DNA of 21,221 nt from CAYWNK01 sp047639615 (GTDB taxonomy: Bacteria; Planctomycetota; UBA1135; GCA-002686595): assembly GCA_047639615.1 (NCBI GenBank), contig JBLIOL010000054.1:1-21221 (forward strand), in the 5' to 3' direction. Position 1 is the stretch's first letter, and each line of letters starts with the position of its first letter. The notes under the pieces were generated by a model, which ran no database searches, had not been told where the DNA came from, and worked only from the letters and a program-made list of their open reading frames with translations. Position numbers and translations under genes: made by a program. This document shows positions 1-8,554 of the stretch, piece after piece.

Positions 1-365
1 TGCGCCACGCGCGCCCCAATGCCATCATCTGCCTCGTAACGATCGTCGATCCAGGTGTGGAGGCCGAAGGCCTGCGCAAGCGCCTGACAGTCGTCCAGCT
101 GCGCCTCTAGCTCCTCCGGGGGTAGCTCACGACCAGCCTTGTACTCGGGATAGATCTCGTTGCGGAAGCTGGTGGTCAAACTACCGTCGAAGTAGACGCC
201 CACCTGCTCTGGCGCTTCACGCGTGAGGTACTGAGCCAAGAAACTCGCGAAGCCATAGCTAGCCTGCGCTGGCTTCCCGTCCACATCGCGCATGGAACTG
301 GGCAGCGAGAAGTACGCCCGAAAAATGTACGGACTGGCGTCGATCAGGTGTGCGGTGGTGCCCAT
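1..365 (-). CDS. 5'-3' exonuclease (flap-nuclease family), N-terminal part, cut by window edge
   Basis: The frame runs off the left edge and leaves 121 complete codons from an ATG at 363-365. The translation matches the N-terminal nuclease domain of DNA polymerase I and of stand-alone ExoIX-type 5'-3' exonucleases. It opens with LIDASPYIFRAYF (D9), followed by a YGF stretch, a VYFDGS segment (D60), the fingerprint FRNEIYPEYKAGR (residues 68-80) and the acidic YEADDGIG motif (110-117). The Asp and Glu residues at 9, 60, 111, 113 and 114 sit where this metal-dependent family binds its two metal ions. The family removes 5' flaps and RNA primers during replication and repair. The window does not show whether a polymerase domain follows. 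The gene lies 36 bp downstream of the sulfotransferase-like gene on the same strand and may be co-transcribed with it. EADDGIG has Gly where most relatives have Val or Ile. Confidence 0.88.
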   Translation of the reverse strand, partial: MGTTAHLIDASPYIFRAYFSLPSSMRDVDGKPAQASYGFASFLAQYLTREAPEQVGVYFDGSLTTSFRNEIYPEYKAGRELPPEELEAQLDDCQALAQAFGLHTWIDDRYEADDGIGARVA

Positions 366-401
366 TCCGAGCAGCCTACCCCAATACCGACGATTGGGCG
401 C

Positions 402-1643
402 CTAGGCCGCTTCGGGGCCCTGCTCGACGTCGAGGCCGAGGGTCTGGCGCAGGTCTGCGGCTGCGTTCAGACTTGAGTCCACGAGGTCCTCGTAGCGCAC
501 GTGCACAATAGGCGTCGGCAAGACATCCTTGTAGAGCTCCATCAGCTCGACCTCGAAGGCCTGGTGCGTGAGGTAGTCATCCGCGTGCCGGGCGTAGGGA
601 GCCTCGATGCCGTCGAAGCAAGTCAGCTCGCAATCGTGAGCGGCGGTAACTGGCTCGCGCGTGACGTGCACGATCTTGGCGCCCGGGAAGAGGCGCAGAG
701 CCAGCGGCAAATACAGCACCGACTCCGGGCAACGATCGGTCCAGGCCTGCGTGTCCTTCGGCAAACCGGCGCAATTGCGATAACGCCCAGCCAAGACCGA
801 GGCCGTGTGCGCATCGAGGCTCACCACCGAGCGCGGATAGGGCGCCCCGACGCAGCGGGGCAGGTTCCCGCAAAGTTGTTCGAGGGCGCGTGTGGGCCCG
901 GTGCGATAGACGCTCTGATCCGGCGTCAATGCGCGCTCCACGAGGCTCGAGCCCGCGTGGGGCGAACCGACGATGAAGATCGGTCGTGCTTTTGCGTCGC
1001 CGCCGCCGCCGCCCAGGGAACCGGGCTCGATCTGCTCCCGGATTCGCTGCAGCAGCTCCTGCTCAAACTCCGGGTGGTAGTTGAAGACCTCCTCGGCGTG
1101 AGCAGCGTGAGCCACCTCGACGGAGCGCGCCGGATTGTCGGAGTGTTCGATCACATTGGCCAAGGCCAAGGTCAGCATGCGCTTGTCAGCAGCAGGCAGA
1201 TCTGCGTCCTTCAGCTTCTCGGCGAGCAGCGACTCATCCAAGTCGCCGCCGTCGTGTGCCAAGAGATAGAGAGCACGCGGCAGCTCGGGCTGCCGACTTA
1301 GCAAGTCCTGCAGATGCCTCCTAGCTGCGTCCGCATCACCAAGGCCCTTGAGAGCCCAGATCGCCACGAGTTGAGCTTCGGTGCACTCCGGATCGGAATG
1401 CAAGGCAGCCTCCGCGTACGCCAGGGCCGTGCGCAGGTTGCCGAGACGGCGTTCGACGCGAGCAAGACCTTCCTGTGCCCCGGAACTCTCCGGACACAGG
1501 AGCTCGGCCCTTAGGAAGAGCCGCTTGCCACCAGAGATATCGCCTGCTGCAAGCCTCTGCTTGCCCGCCTCGATCAGGTCGGCGGAAAGCTGCTCAGAGC
1601 GTGACCCGCTCGAGGTTGTGGTGGGTGCTGTGTACTGCGGCAT
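402..1643 (-). CDS. TPR-repeat sulfotransferase-like protein
   Basis: This 413-residue protein has a helical TPR-like N-terminal half (about residues 20-130), a five-glycine linker (211-215) and a C-terminal sulfotransferase domain. Sulfotransferases move a sulfuryl group from PAPS to hydroxyl or amine acceptors. The 5'-phosphosulfate loop is recognisable as PIFIVGSPHAGSSLVE (221-236). The second PAPS-binding segment is FPGAKIVHVTREP (319-331), and a YEDLV motif (384-388) follows as in the family. Both loops differ from consensus: PHAGSS replaces PRSGTT, and the Ser expected after the REP segment appears to be Asp337. Activity is therefore uncertain. I chose the ATG at 1641-1643. A GTG 18 codons upstream (to 1697) is also in frame and has a GGAAGG stretch before it, but the extra residues do not look like protein of this family. 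The acceptor substrate is unknown. Confidence 0.75.
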   Translation of the reverse strand: MPQYTAPTTTSSGSRSEQLSADLIEAGKQRLAAGDISGGKRLFLRAELLCPESSGAQEGLARVERRLGNLRTALAYAEAALHSDPECTEAQLVAIWALKGLGDADAARRHLQDLLSRQPELPRALYLLAHDGGDLDESLLAEKLKDADLPAADKRMLTLALANVIEHSDNPARSVEVAHAAHAEEVFNYHPEFEQELLQRIREQIEPGSLGGGGGDAKARPIFIVGSPHAGSSLVERALTPDQSVYRTGPTRALEQLCGNLPRCVGAPYPRSVVSLDAHTASVLAGRYRNCAGLPKDTQAWTDRCPESVLYLPLALRLFPGAKIVHVTREPVTAAHDCELTCFDGIEAPYARHADDYLTHQAFEVELMELYKDVLPTPIVHVRYEDLVDSSLNAAADLRQTLGLDVEQGPEAA

Positions 1644-1794
1644 GGTCTCGCCTGGGCAATAGGAGGGGGGCGATCCCGACACGAGAGCTATCGACACGCA
1701 AACCTTCCGTCTGAAGCAAGAGTGAGAGCAGTGGTGGTATTTGGTCTATCCAACTAACCTAGTGCCGCCTACGACCCTTTCCCTTCGAACGTGT
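1644..1794. promoter_or_regulatory. Divergent intergenic region
   Basis: This gap separates the minus-strand sulfotransferase/exonuclease pair from the plus-strand cytochrome-led operon. It must hold both promoters unless the GTG start at 1697 is used, which would shorten it to 97 bp. I could not assign -35 and -10 boxes with any assurance. There is no strong Shine-Dalgarno sequence before the cytochrome ATG at 1795. Confidence 0.4.
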
Positions 1795-2958
1795 ATGCCC
1801 AGCCATCGCCTTCTTCGGAGCATCGCTCGCTCCCTTCCGCTCCTCGCCATCATCGCGAGCCCCCCCTTAGCCGCGGCCCAGGATCCGGCGGAGAACCCTG
1901 CGCGCACGGACTTTCTAGCCCAGTGCGCCGCCTGCCACGGCAAAGACGGTGACGGATTAGGAACCACCGAGCTGGACCGCCCCGCGCGCAGCTTCAAGGA
2001 CGGCGGCTTCTCCTACGGCAACACGCCGAGCGCCATCTACCGCTCCATGAGCTTTGGCATTCCCGGGACCCCCATGCCGGCGTTCGATGCTGCGCTCTCA
2101 GAGGAACAGCGGCACGCCTTGGCCAAGTACGTGATCAGCCTCGGACCGCCTCAAGTCGAAACAGCCGTCGCCGATCGCATCCTCGAGGTGACGGACGCAC
2201 CGATCATCGCCCGCGGTAAGCTCCCGCCGATCGCCGAGGGTACCGAGGAGACTCCGCGCGCTCTTCTAATCGGCCTGAACACCGGCGTGAGCTTCCAATA
2301 CCGCATCGACGATGTGCGCCTACTCGGCATGCGCCAGGGCAGCTTCGTGGAGCGGGTGGACTGGACCGGCCGCGGCGGCCAACCCCTGAAGCCCCTTGGC
2401 AAGGTGACCTTCCTTATGGAAGGCGGCAAACCTGCAGCCACTTTCATCGATGATCTCGGTGCGCCTCTGCGCGCTCGCCTCCGGCGCACATCGACCCTGC
2501 ACAAGGAAGCACGCCTGATCTACGACCTGCAGAATGCCAGCGGCCAGACCGTGGCCGAGGTCACCGAGATCCTGGGCGTGGTCTCCACTTCCATCGGGAG
2601 CGGCTTCACGCGCTACTTCCAGATCCACTCCATGGGTGCGGCGCTCGAGCTAACGGCACGCGTGGTGCCCTATGCGTCCAGCGGCCAGTTCCAAGCCAGC
2701 TACACGGTGCCGGACAGCGTCGTCGATTCCAGCAAGCGTCCCTTGCACAGCGGCGGAGCTACCTGCTCGGTCATCCCGATCGGTGACGGCACCTTCAGCT
2801 GGAGCGTCTGCAGTTCCAGACCCGGTGCCAAACGCAATGACCCTGGTGTGAAGATCAGCCTCGCCGCCGGCGAGCGCACCGCCTTTGAGATCGCTTCCGG
2901 TTCCTGCGAAGAGAGCGGCAGCGCCGTGATTCGCACCCTTCTCGAGGAGGTGCGCTAA
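1795..2958 (+). CDS. Exported c-type cytochrome-domain protein
   Basis: The protein has 387 residues. A signal peptide (about residues 1-28, ending LAAAQ) targets it outside the cytoplasm. The haem attachment motif CAACH lies at 44-48, and Met94 in the segment GTPMPAF is the likely distal iron ligand, so residues 35-118 form a small mono-haem cytochrome c. The remaining C-terminal region of about 260 residues has a WTGRGG segment. It resembles a domain that often accompanies cytochromes and sugar-dehydrogenase-like proteins in planctomycetes, but I cannot assign a reaction to it. I chose the ATG at 1795 because it places the signal peptide at the N terminus; an upstream TTG frame adds 18 unlikely residues. 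Its stop overlaps the next start by one base (TAATG) behind a GAGGAGG ribosome site, so the two proteins are probably made together. A likely role is to accept electrons from the propeller protein next door. Confidence 0.85.
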   Translation: MPSHRLLRSIARSLPLLAIIASPPLAAAQDPAENPARTDFLAQCAACHGKDGDGLGTTELDRPARSFKDGGFSYGNTPSAIYRSMSFGIPGTPMPAFDAALSEEQRHALAKYVISLGPPQVETAVADRILEVTDAPIIARGKLPPIAEGTEETPRALLIGLNTGVSFQYRIDDVRLLGMRQGSFVERVDWTGRGGQPLKPLGKVTFLMEGGKPAATFIDDLGAPLRARLRRTSTLHKEARLIYDLQNASGQTVAEVTEILGVVSTSIGSGFTRYFQIHSMGAALELTARVVPYASSGQFQASYTVPDSVVDSSKRPLHSGGATCSVIPIGDGTFSWSVCSSRPGAKRNDPGVKISLAAGERTAFEIASGSCEESGSAVIRTLLEEVR

Positions 2959-5552
2959 TGCGTTCCAACATGCTCCTGTGGGTCCTAGCCCTGACCCTGC
3001 CGGCCGTCGCCCAAGACAAAGAATCCGACTACTACACCCTGGAGAACTTCACTCCCCCCGCCGAGGCCCTGCTCGAAGTGGGCGGCATGGGCTTCCTCTC
3101 CAACGGCCAACTAGCCGTGAGCACACGCCACGGCCAGGTCTGGCTCATAGAAGGCGCCATGGGTGACGACGTCACCAAGGCGCGCTACACGCGCTTCGCC
3201 AACGGCCTGCAAGAAGGCATGGGCTTGGTGGTCAAGAACGACGAGATCCACGTGGTGCAACGCACCGAGCTCTCCAAGCTGCTCGACGAAGACGGTGACG
3301 GCATCAGCGATGGCGTCGAGACCATCTGCGCCGACTGGGGCGTGTCCGGCAACTACCACGAGTTTGCCTTCGGCGGCCCCGTTGACTCGGAGGGCAACTT
3401 CTACGTGACCCTCAACGTGTCCTTCTTCTCCTCGGCCTGGTGGCACGGCCGCGCCACTGTTCCGTACCGGGGCTGGTGCTTGCGCATCTCCCCTGAGGGC
3501 GAGATGACTCCCATCGCCTACGGCCTGCGTAGTCCCTGCGGCGTGGGTACCAACGCGGCCGGCGACTATTTCATCACCGACAACCAGGGCGACTGGGTTG
3601 CTTCGAGCCCGATCTATCACCTGACCGAGGGCTCCTTCTATAGCCACCCGGCTTCCTTGGCTTGGACGGACGAATACCGAGCCAGCAAGACGCGCCCTAG
3701 CTCCGAGATTCCGCCCGCCGCCGCCGGCCGCCGCAAGCCGCCGGCCATCTGGATCCCCTATAAGTGGTCACGCTCCACGGGCAACCTCGGTTCCGCCCCC
3801 ATGGGCGACTCCTTCGGCCCCTTCGGCGGCGACCTCTTCGTGGCTGAGATCACCAACGGCATGGTGCTGCGCGCCATGCTAGAGAAGGTGCGCGGCGAGT
3901 ACCAAGGTGCAGTCGTGCCCTTCCGCACCGAACTAGGCGCCGCCTGCCGCATGGAGTTCGCCCCGGACGGCAGCTTGATGCTCGGCTACACCAACCGTGG
4001 CTGGGGCGGTCGCGGTCCTGCCCACGGTCTGTCGCGCTTGCGCTGGACCGGCAAGATGCCCATGGAGTTCGCCAAGGTGCACCTCTTGCAGGACGGCTTC
4101 GAGGTCGACTTCACCCTGCCCCTCGCGGACGACGTGGAGGTCAGCCCCGACTCGATTCACATCGAGCAGTACGACTACAACTACTGGTGGGAGTATGGCT
4201 GCCCGCCGCAACACGTGACGCCGCTCCAAGTGCTGCGCACAGATGTCTCGCCCGACCGTAAACGCGTGACTGTGCGTACCGCTGGACTCACGGCCGCGCA
4301 CTGCGTATCCGTGACCTTCGACGGCATCCGCGCCTCCACCGGCCAGACTCTGCTGCACCCGGAATTCGACTACACCATCAACCAGTTGCCGGAAGGCCCG
4401 CTGACCACCGAGCTGGTGGCTAAGGTCGTCCCCCCGCCGCCCAGTAAGGAGAACGCCCTGCAGGGTTGGCTGCGCCTGTGCTACGGGGATGCCACTCAGC
4501 TCTGGCAAGCGGATGGTTGGGAGCTGTGCAACGCCGAGCTCGACGCCGACGACGCCACGCGCTTCAACATTACGGAAGGCGATGGCGCCCTGGTGAACGT
4601 TGGCGCAGAGCCCATGATCTCGAAGCCGGTCTTCGGCGATCAGCAGATTGAGCTCGAGTTCTACCTGCCCGAGGGCGGCCGCGGCGCTGTGCTCCTGGCC
4701 GGCCGCTACGAGCTGCCGATCCAAGCGCCCGAAGGCCAAGGCAATAAGGCCGCTTGGTTAGGCGCGGGCGTCTGGCAGAAGCTCGAGGCCAACTTCCGCG
4801 CTCCGCGCTTCGACGCCAGCGGTCGCAAGACCGACGACGCCTTGCTGCTGAGCGTGAAGCTCAACGGCCAGCGGGTCGGCATGAACCTCTCCTTCCCGGG
4901 ACCCAGCCCGAGTGCCATCCTCGAAGGGGACGGAGTCGAAGGCCCGCTGGTACTACTCGGCGATCGCGGCCTGATCGGCATGCGCGGCGTGCAGGTCAAA
5001 CCCCTCGGCGCGCCCCTGGGCAGCGCCGGTTGGGAGCCTGCCTTCCCGCCCGAATCCTTCCTCGACTGGCCCAGCACGGGCGACGCCGAGTGGGAGCTGA
5101 ACGACGAGGACATGCTCATCGGCACGGGCAAGATGGGCCACATCTTCAGCCCGCGCGGCGACTACCGAAACTTCGAAGTGCGCGGCCAGTTCCGCATCAA
5201 CGACGGCGGCAACTCGGGCTTCTACTTCCGCACCCAACCCACGGACGGTTGGCCGAATGGGTACGAGGCTCAGATCACGAGCACGCACCCGGACCCGCAG
5301 AAGACCGGCAGCCTCTATAGCTTGTCCACCATCAATACAGAGCTCGTGCCCCCGGGCGCTTGGTTCGACTACCACGTGACCTGCCGCGATACGGATGCCG
5401 GCACAGCCATCACCATCCGTGTGAACGGCGTCATCGTGAATGACTTTGTCGACGCGGAACGCCGCCACGGACCTGGTCACATCGCCATTCAGCAACACCA
5501 CGAGGGCTCGCGCATCGAAGGGCGCGACATCTTGATTAGGGAGCTAGAATAG
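2958..5552 (+). CDS. Exported beta-propeller protein with C-terminal DUF1080 (3-keto-disaccharide hydrolase) domain
   Basis: This 864-residue protein starts with a signal peptide (MRSNMLLWVLALTLPAVAQ). Residues of about 25-360 resemble the soluble glucose/sorbosone dehydrogenase-type propeller of planctomycetes. A calcium-binding-like DEDGDGISDG loop (110-119) and repeated strand motifs such as FAPDGSLMLGY support this. A middle region (about 380-475, with a CPPQHV segment) is typical of the same architectures. A region of about 500-690 looks like a beta-sandwich, and about 700-864 is DUF1080, with NSGFYFRT and YEAQI motifs. DUF1080 members are now named 3-keto-disaccharide hydrolases and form concanavalin-like folds. 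A plausible inference is that the propeller oxidises or binds a sugar and DUF1080 handles the product. I saw no haem motif of its own. The neighbouring cytochrome could take the electrons, and the next gene starts 4 bases after the stop. Confidence 0.83.
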   Translation: MRSNMLLWVLALTLPAVAQDKESDYYTLENFTPPAEALLEVGGMGFLSNGQLAVSTRHGQVWLIEGAMGDDVTKARYTRFANGLQEGMGLVVKNDEIHVVQRTELSKLLDEDGDGISDGVETICADWGVSGNYHEFAFGGPVDSEGNFYVTLNVSFFSSAWWHGRATVPYRGWCLRISPEGEMTPIAYGLRSPCGVGTNAAGDYFITDNQGDWVASSPIYHLTEGSFYSHPASLAWTDEYRASKTRPSSEIPPAAAGRRKPPAIWIPYKWSRSTGNLGSAPMGDSFGPFGGDLFVAEITNGMVLRAMLEKVRGEYQGAVVPFRTELGAACRMEFAPDGSLMLGYTNRGWGGRGPAHGLSRLRWTGKMPMEFAKVHLLQDGFEVDFTLPLADDVEVSPDSIHIEQYDYNYWWEYGCPPQHVTPLQVLRTDVSPDRKRVTVRTAGLTAAHCVSVTFDGIRASTGQTLLHPEFDYTINQLPEGPLTTELVAKVVPPPPSKENALQGWLRLCYGDATQLWQADGWELCNAELDADDATRFNITEGDGALVNVGAEPMISKPVFGDQQIELEFYLPEGGRGAVLLAGRYELPIQAPEGQGNKAAWLGAGVWQKLEANFRAPRFDASGRKTDDALLLSVKLNGQRVGMNLSFPGPSPSAILEGDGVEGPLVLLGDRGLIGMRGVQVKPLGAPLGSAGWEPAFPPESFLDWPSTGDAEWELNDEDMLIGTGKMGHIFSPRGDYRNFEVRGQFRINDGGNSGFYFRTQPTDGWPNGYEAQITSTHPDPQKTGSLYSLSTINTELVPPGAWFDYHVTCRDTDAGTAITIRVNGVIVNDFVDAERRHGPGHIAIQQHHEGSRIEGRDILIRELE

Positions 5553-5556
5553 AGCC

Positions 5557-6387
5557 ATGAAGCGCCTCCTCCTCGCCGTCATTCTTGGCGCCCTGTGCCT
5601 CTCGGCCATGCCGAACCGAAGCCCTGCCCCCGGGCCCCTCACCCGGCAGGGACGCGGCGCACTAGTGATCGTAGGAGGCGGCGGCACGCCCGATGATGTG
5701 CTGGTGGAGGCGCTAGCGCTAACCGGCAAGGATTCGCCGCGAGTCTTGATCCTGCCCCAAGCATCGAGCCTCGAAGAGCGCGGCATGAGCTCGGTCAAGA
5801 TGTGGCGCGAGCAAGGGGTCGAGCACGTGCAGATCCTCGAGCCCCTGGACCGCCCGGATGCGCGCGAGTTGCTGGACGCCTGCGACCTGCTCTGGATTCC
5901 CGGCGGAGCCCAGCGCGAACTCATGAAGGTGCTCGCCGGCAACAATCTGGTGCAGTACATCGGCAGCCTGCACGGCAAGGGCAAGGTCATCGCGGGTACC
6001 AGCGCCGGCGCCGCCGTCATGGGCGAGGTGATGATCTCGGGCAAGGCCGACCCGAGCAACCTCATCGCCGGCGCCATGGCGCGCTACCGCGGCCTCGGCC
6101 TGTGGCCTTCCGCCATCGTGGACCAGCACTTCATGAAGCGCGATCGCTACGGTAGACTGCTTACGGCGGTCCTTTCCAGGCCCCGCTCCCTGGGCGTCGG
6201 CATTGACGAACGCACCGCAGTGGTAGTGCAGGGCGACGATCTACGCGTGATCGGTGATGGCCAGGTGATCATCTATGACGCGCGCAAGGCCAAGGTCAAA
6301 CGGGCCAAGGCCGGCGAGCTGCAGGCCGCTCGCGACGTGCGCATGCACGTGCTGGAAAGCGGCGAGAGCTGGACCTGGTTCCAGTAG
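5557..6387 (+). CDS. Cyanophycinase-like peptidase (family S51), probably exported
   Basis: The 276-residue protein matches the cyanophycinase/peptidase E fold. It shows VIVGGGGTPDDV near residue 38, IPGGAQ (114-119), the nucleophile elbow GTSAGAAV (147-154, Ser149) and the DQHF motif (189-192) of cyanophycinases. Known members cleave the aspartyl-arginine storage polymer cyanophycin to dipeptides, or isoaspartyl peptides. The N terminus is a hydrophobic leader ending near SAMPNRSPA, so the enzyme probably acts outside the cytoplasm. It starts 4 bases after the propeller gene and belongs to the same unit, although its expected substrate has no obvious link to sugar degradation. I saw no cyanophycin synthetase in the window. 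The exact substrate is open. Confidence 0.85.
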   Translation: MKRLLLAVILGALCLSAMPNRSPAPGPLTRQGRGALVIVGGGGTPDDVLVEALALTGKDSPRVLILPQASSLEERGMSSVKMWREQGVEHVQILEPLDRPDARELLDACDLLWIPGGAQRELMKVLAGNNLVQYIGSLHGKGKVIAGTSAGAAVMGEVMISGKADPSNLIAGAMARYRGLGLWPSAIVDQHFMKRDRYGRLLTAVLSRPRSLGVGIDERTAVVVQGDDLRVIGDGQVIIYDARKAKVKRAKAGELQAARDVRMHVLESGESWTWFQ

Positions 6388-6444
6388 GGTCAGCGGCGAG
6401 GCGCGCACCTTTCCAGATTGCCCAAGGGGGGCTACCCTGCGGTC

Positions 6445-8400
6445 ATGCAAGCCGCCTCCCTCCTGCTCCTCGCCTCCCTCGTATCGGCCGTCTTCGCTCC
6501 CGTAGCTGAAGCCCAGGCGAGCCAGCAGCGCATTCCGGTGCTGCTACTCACCGGTGCCAACAATCACGATTGGCAATGGACCGCTCCTTCCCTGAAGGAG
6601 ATCCTCGAGGAGTCCGGCCGCTTTAAGGTCTCCATGACGCGCGAGCCCATGGACGCGCTCGAGGACTCCGAGACGCTCGGCCGCTTCGCCGCGGTGGTCG
6701 TGGACTACAACGGTCCGCGCTGGGGCCCCCAAGCGGAAGCCAACTTCATGGCCGCCGTACGTGACGGCCTAGGCGTGACAATCATCCACGCCTCCAACAA
6801 CTCGTGCGAGGGTTGGCAGGAGTACGAATCTCTGGTCGCTCTCAACTGGCGCGCGGGGACCGGTCACGGCAGCTTCCACCCCTTCGACGTTCTGGTGGAA
6901 GAGCGCGACCACCCCATCACGCGCACCCTGCCCAGCTTGCTAGCGCACCCCGACGAGCTCTACCACAAGCTCGCGCACTTGCACGACGCACCCTTCACGC
7001 GCCTGGCCGGCGCGTACTCCGATCCGAAGTCCGGCGGCACGGGTGAGGTAGAGCCCATGATCCTCGTCAGCCAGGTCGGTAAGGGTCGCATCTTTCACAC
7101 ACCCCTCGGTCATGTGTGGCCCGGCGTGGAGGCCAGCAAGGTCTCGCACCAGGACCCGCAGTTCCGCAGCTTGATCGTGCGCGGCACCGAGTGGGCTGCC
7201 ACCGGTGAAGTGTCCGACGGTTACGCTGACGCGAACACCTTGACCCCTGAGCAGGTTGAGGCTGGCTGGCGCTTGCTCTTCAATGGCAAGAACCTCTCCG
7301 GTTGGCGCACCTACGCCGCTGGTGAGAAGCGCGAGGGCTGGCACGTGATCTCTGGCTGCTTGGTGCGCACGGGGCCTGCCGGGGACCTGGTCACGGGCGA
7401 GGCCTACTCGGACTTCGAGCTAGCCTTCGAGTTCCAACTCTCCGCCGGCGCTAACAGCGGCATGAAGTACCGCGTGGACGCCTCCGGAGGGTCCGCCCTA
7501 GGGCCGGAGTACCAGGTGCTCGACAACACGCGGCACGCCCAGCTACCTGCCAAGCAGAAGACCGCCTCGCTCTATGACGTGCTGCCCGCTCCGGACGCTG
7601 CGCCGCGCGCGCCGGGACTCTGGAATCAAGCACGCGTAGTCGCGCAGGCCGGGCACCTCGAGCACTGGCTCAACGGCAAGTTGGTGCTCTCCACCGACCT
7701 CGACTCTGAAGCATGGGCGACGGCTCTGGCCGCTTCCAAGTTCAAGGGCCGCGCCGCGAGCTTCGCGCGCAGCCGCGGACCGATCCTGCTCCAAGACCAC
7801 GGCGACGAGGTCTGGTACCGCAATCTGCGCATCCGCGACCTCAGCGCGCCCAGCCTGCGCGAGGTGCCGCTGCTCGATGAAGCCGGCGGCCTCTCCGGCT
7901 GGACGGAAAGCGGCAACGCCAAGTGGACCCGTGAGGGCAACACCGTCACCGGCGCCGTAGACGGCGGCGGTCAGTCCTTCCTGCGCACGGACCAGACCTT
8001 CGGCGACTTCGTCTTCGAGGTGGACGTCAAACTCGAGGTCCAAGGCAACTCCGGCATCCAGTTTCGCAGCCAGCTGAGAGACTCCGGCCGGGTCTACGGC
8101 TACCAGGCTGAGATCGACCCCTCAAAGCGCTCCTGGTCCGGGGGTATCTACTACGAAACAGGGCCCTGGCTCGACGACCTCTCCGATGACGAGGCCGCCC
8201 GCGCCGCCTTCCAGCTAGACGGCTGGAACCACTACAAGATCCGCGCCCGCGACTCGCACCTAGAGGTCTGGGTCAACGGTGTGCAGACAGCCAATCTGGC
8301 CAATACCCTGCACGCAAGCGGCTTCCTGGCCTTCCAAGTACACAACGGCAAGCAAGGCATCATCCACTGGCGCGGCCCGCGCCTATGGCTCTTGGAGTAG
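6445..8400 (+). CDS. Exported ThuA-domain protein with two tandem DUF1080 domains
   Basis: The protein has 651 residues. A signal peptide (MQAASLLLLASLVSAVFA, about 1-24) precedes a ThuA-like glutamine-amidotransferase fold at about 29-250, with markers VLLLTGANNHDW (32-43), VTIIHASNNS (111-120) and GRIFHTPLGH. Two DUF1080 (3-keto-disaccharide hydrolase) domains follow at about 273-465 (LLFNGKNLSGW, NSGMKYRV) and about 476-650 (GNSGIQFRSQ, YGYQAEI). The ThuA family is linked to trehalose and other disaccharide metabolism through 3-keto intermediates, so pairing it with DUF1080 suggests breakdown of oxidised disaccharides outside the cytoplasm. The ATG at 6445 was preferred over a TTG at 6418 because it puts the signal peptide first. 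It lies 57 bp after the cyanophycinase stop, so it may have its own promoter or share the operon. The substrate is unknown. Confidence 0.85.
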   Translation: MQAASLLLLASLVSAVFAPVAEAQASQQRIPVLLLTGANNHDWQWTAPSLKEILEESGRFKVSMTREPMDALEDSETLGRFAAVVVDYNGPRWGPQAEANFMAAVRDGLGVTIIHASNNSCEGWQEYESLVALNWRAGTGHGSFHPFDVLVEERDHPITRTLPSLLAHPDELYHKLAHLHDAPFTRLAGAYSDPKSGGTGEVEPMILVSQVGKGRIFHTPLGHVWPGVEASKVSHQDPQFRSLIVRGTEWAATGEVSDGYADANTLTPEQVEAGWRLLFNGKNLSGWRTYAAGEKREGWHVISGCLVRTGPAGDLVTGEAYSDFELAFEFQLSAGANSGMKYRVDASGGSALGPEYQVLDNTRHAQLPAKQKTASLYDVLPAPDAAPRAPGLWNQARVVAQAGHLEHWLNGKLVLSTDLDSEAWATALAASKFKGRAASFARSRGPILLQDHGDEVWYRNLRIRDLSAPSLREVPLLDEAGGLSGWTESGNAKWTREGNTVTGAVDGGGQSFLRTDQTFGDFVFEVDVKLEVQGNSGIQFRSQLRDSGRVYGYQAEIDPSKRSWSGGIYYETGPWLDDLSDDEAARAAFQLDGWNHYKIRARDSHLEVWVNGVQTANLANTLHASGFLAFQVHNGKQGIIHWRGPRLWLLE

Positions 8401-8442
8401 GCCGCCGGGCCCTCCTCGGCAACTCCCCCAGATCTGCCAACA

Positions 8443-8457
8443 AGAGAGCGACTCTCT
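8443..8457 (+). terminator. Short hairpin after the sugar module, possible terminator
   Basis: AGAGAG, a 3-base loop CGA and CTCTCT form a perfect 6-bp stem in the 154-bp gap between the ThuA gene and the ketoreductase gene. No run of T follows (GGGG and then TATTG), so a classical intrinsic terminator is not supported. It marks the likely boundary between the sugar module and the pigment-type cluster. The rest of the gap probably holds the promoter of block A. Confidence 0.22.
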
Positions 8458-8554
8458 CCGGGGTATTGCTAACCTGCCTCCAGTATGAACACGCACCGAC
8501 CGCTGGCAGGATCCCCGCGATCCACCCTGGGCAAGCTCACTAAGTAGGTACAGG

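Noticed and set aside
1003..1017. A short GCC repeat run
   Set aside because: It encodes the glycine linker of the sulfotransferase-like protein and is a normal coding microsatellite in high-GC DNA.
501..1301. A 266-codon plus-strand frame opposite the sulfotransferase-like gene
   Set aside because: No recognisable domain. The minus strand frame has clear TPR and sulfotransferase features.
3933..4739. A 268-codon minus-strand frame inside the propeller gene
   Set aside because: Antisense shadow with low-complexity composition. The plus-strand protein is continuous and domain-bearing.
8485..8547. A 20-codon peptide frame upstream of the ketoreductase (MNTHRPLAG...)
   Set aside because: It has no ribosome site, no family and no cluster of regulatory codons that would support a leader peptide. 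It is too short to call.
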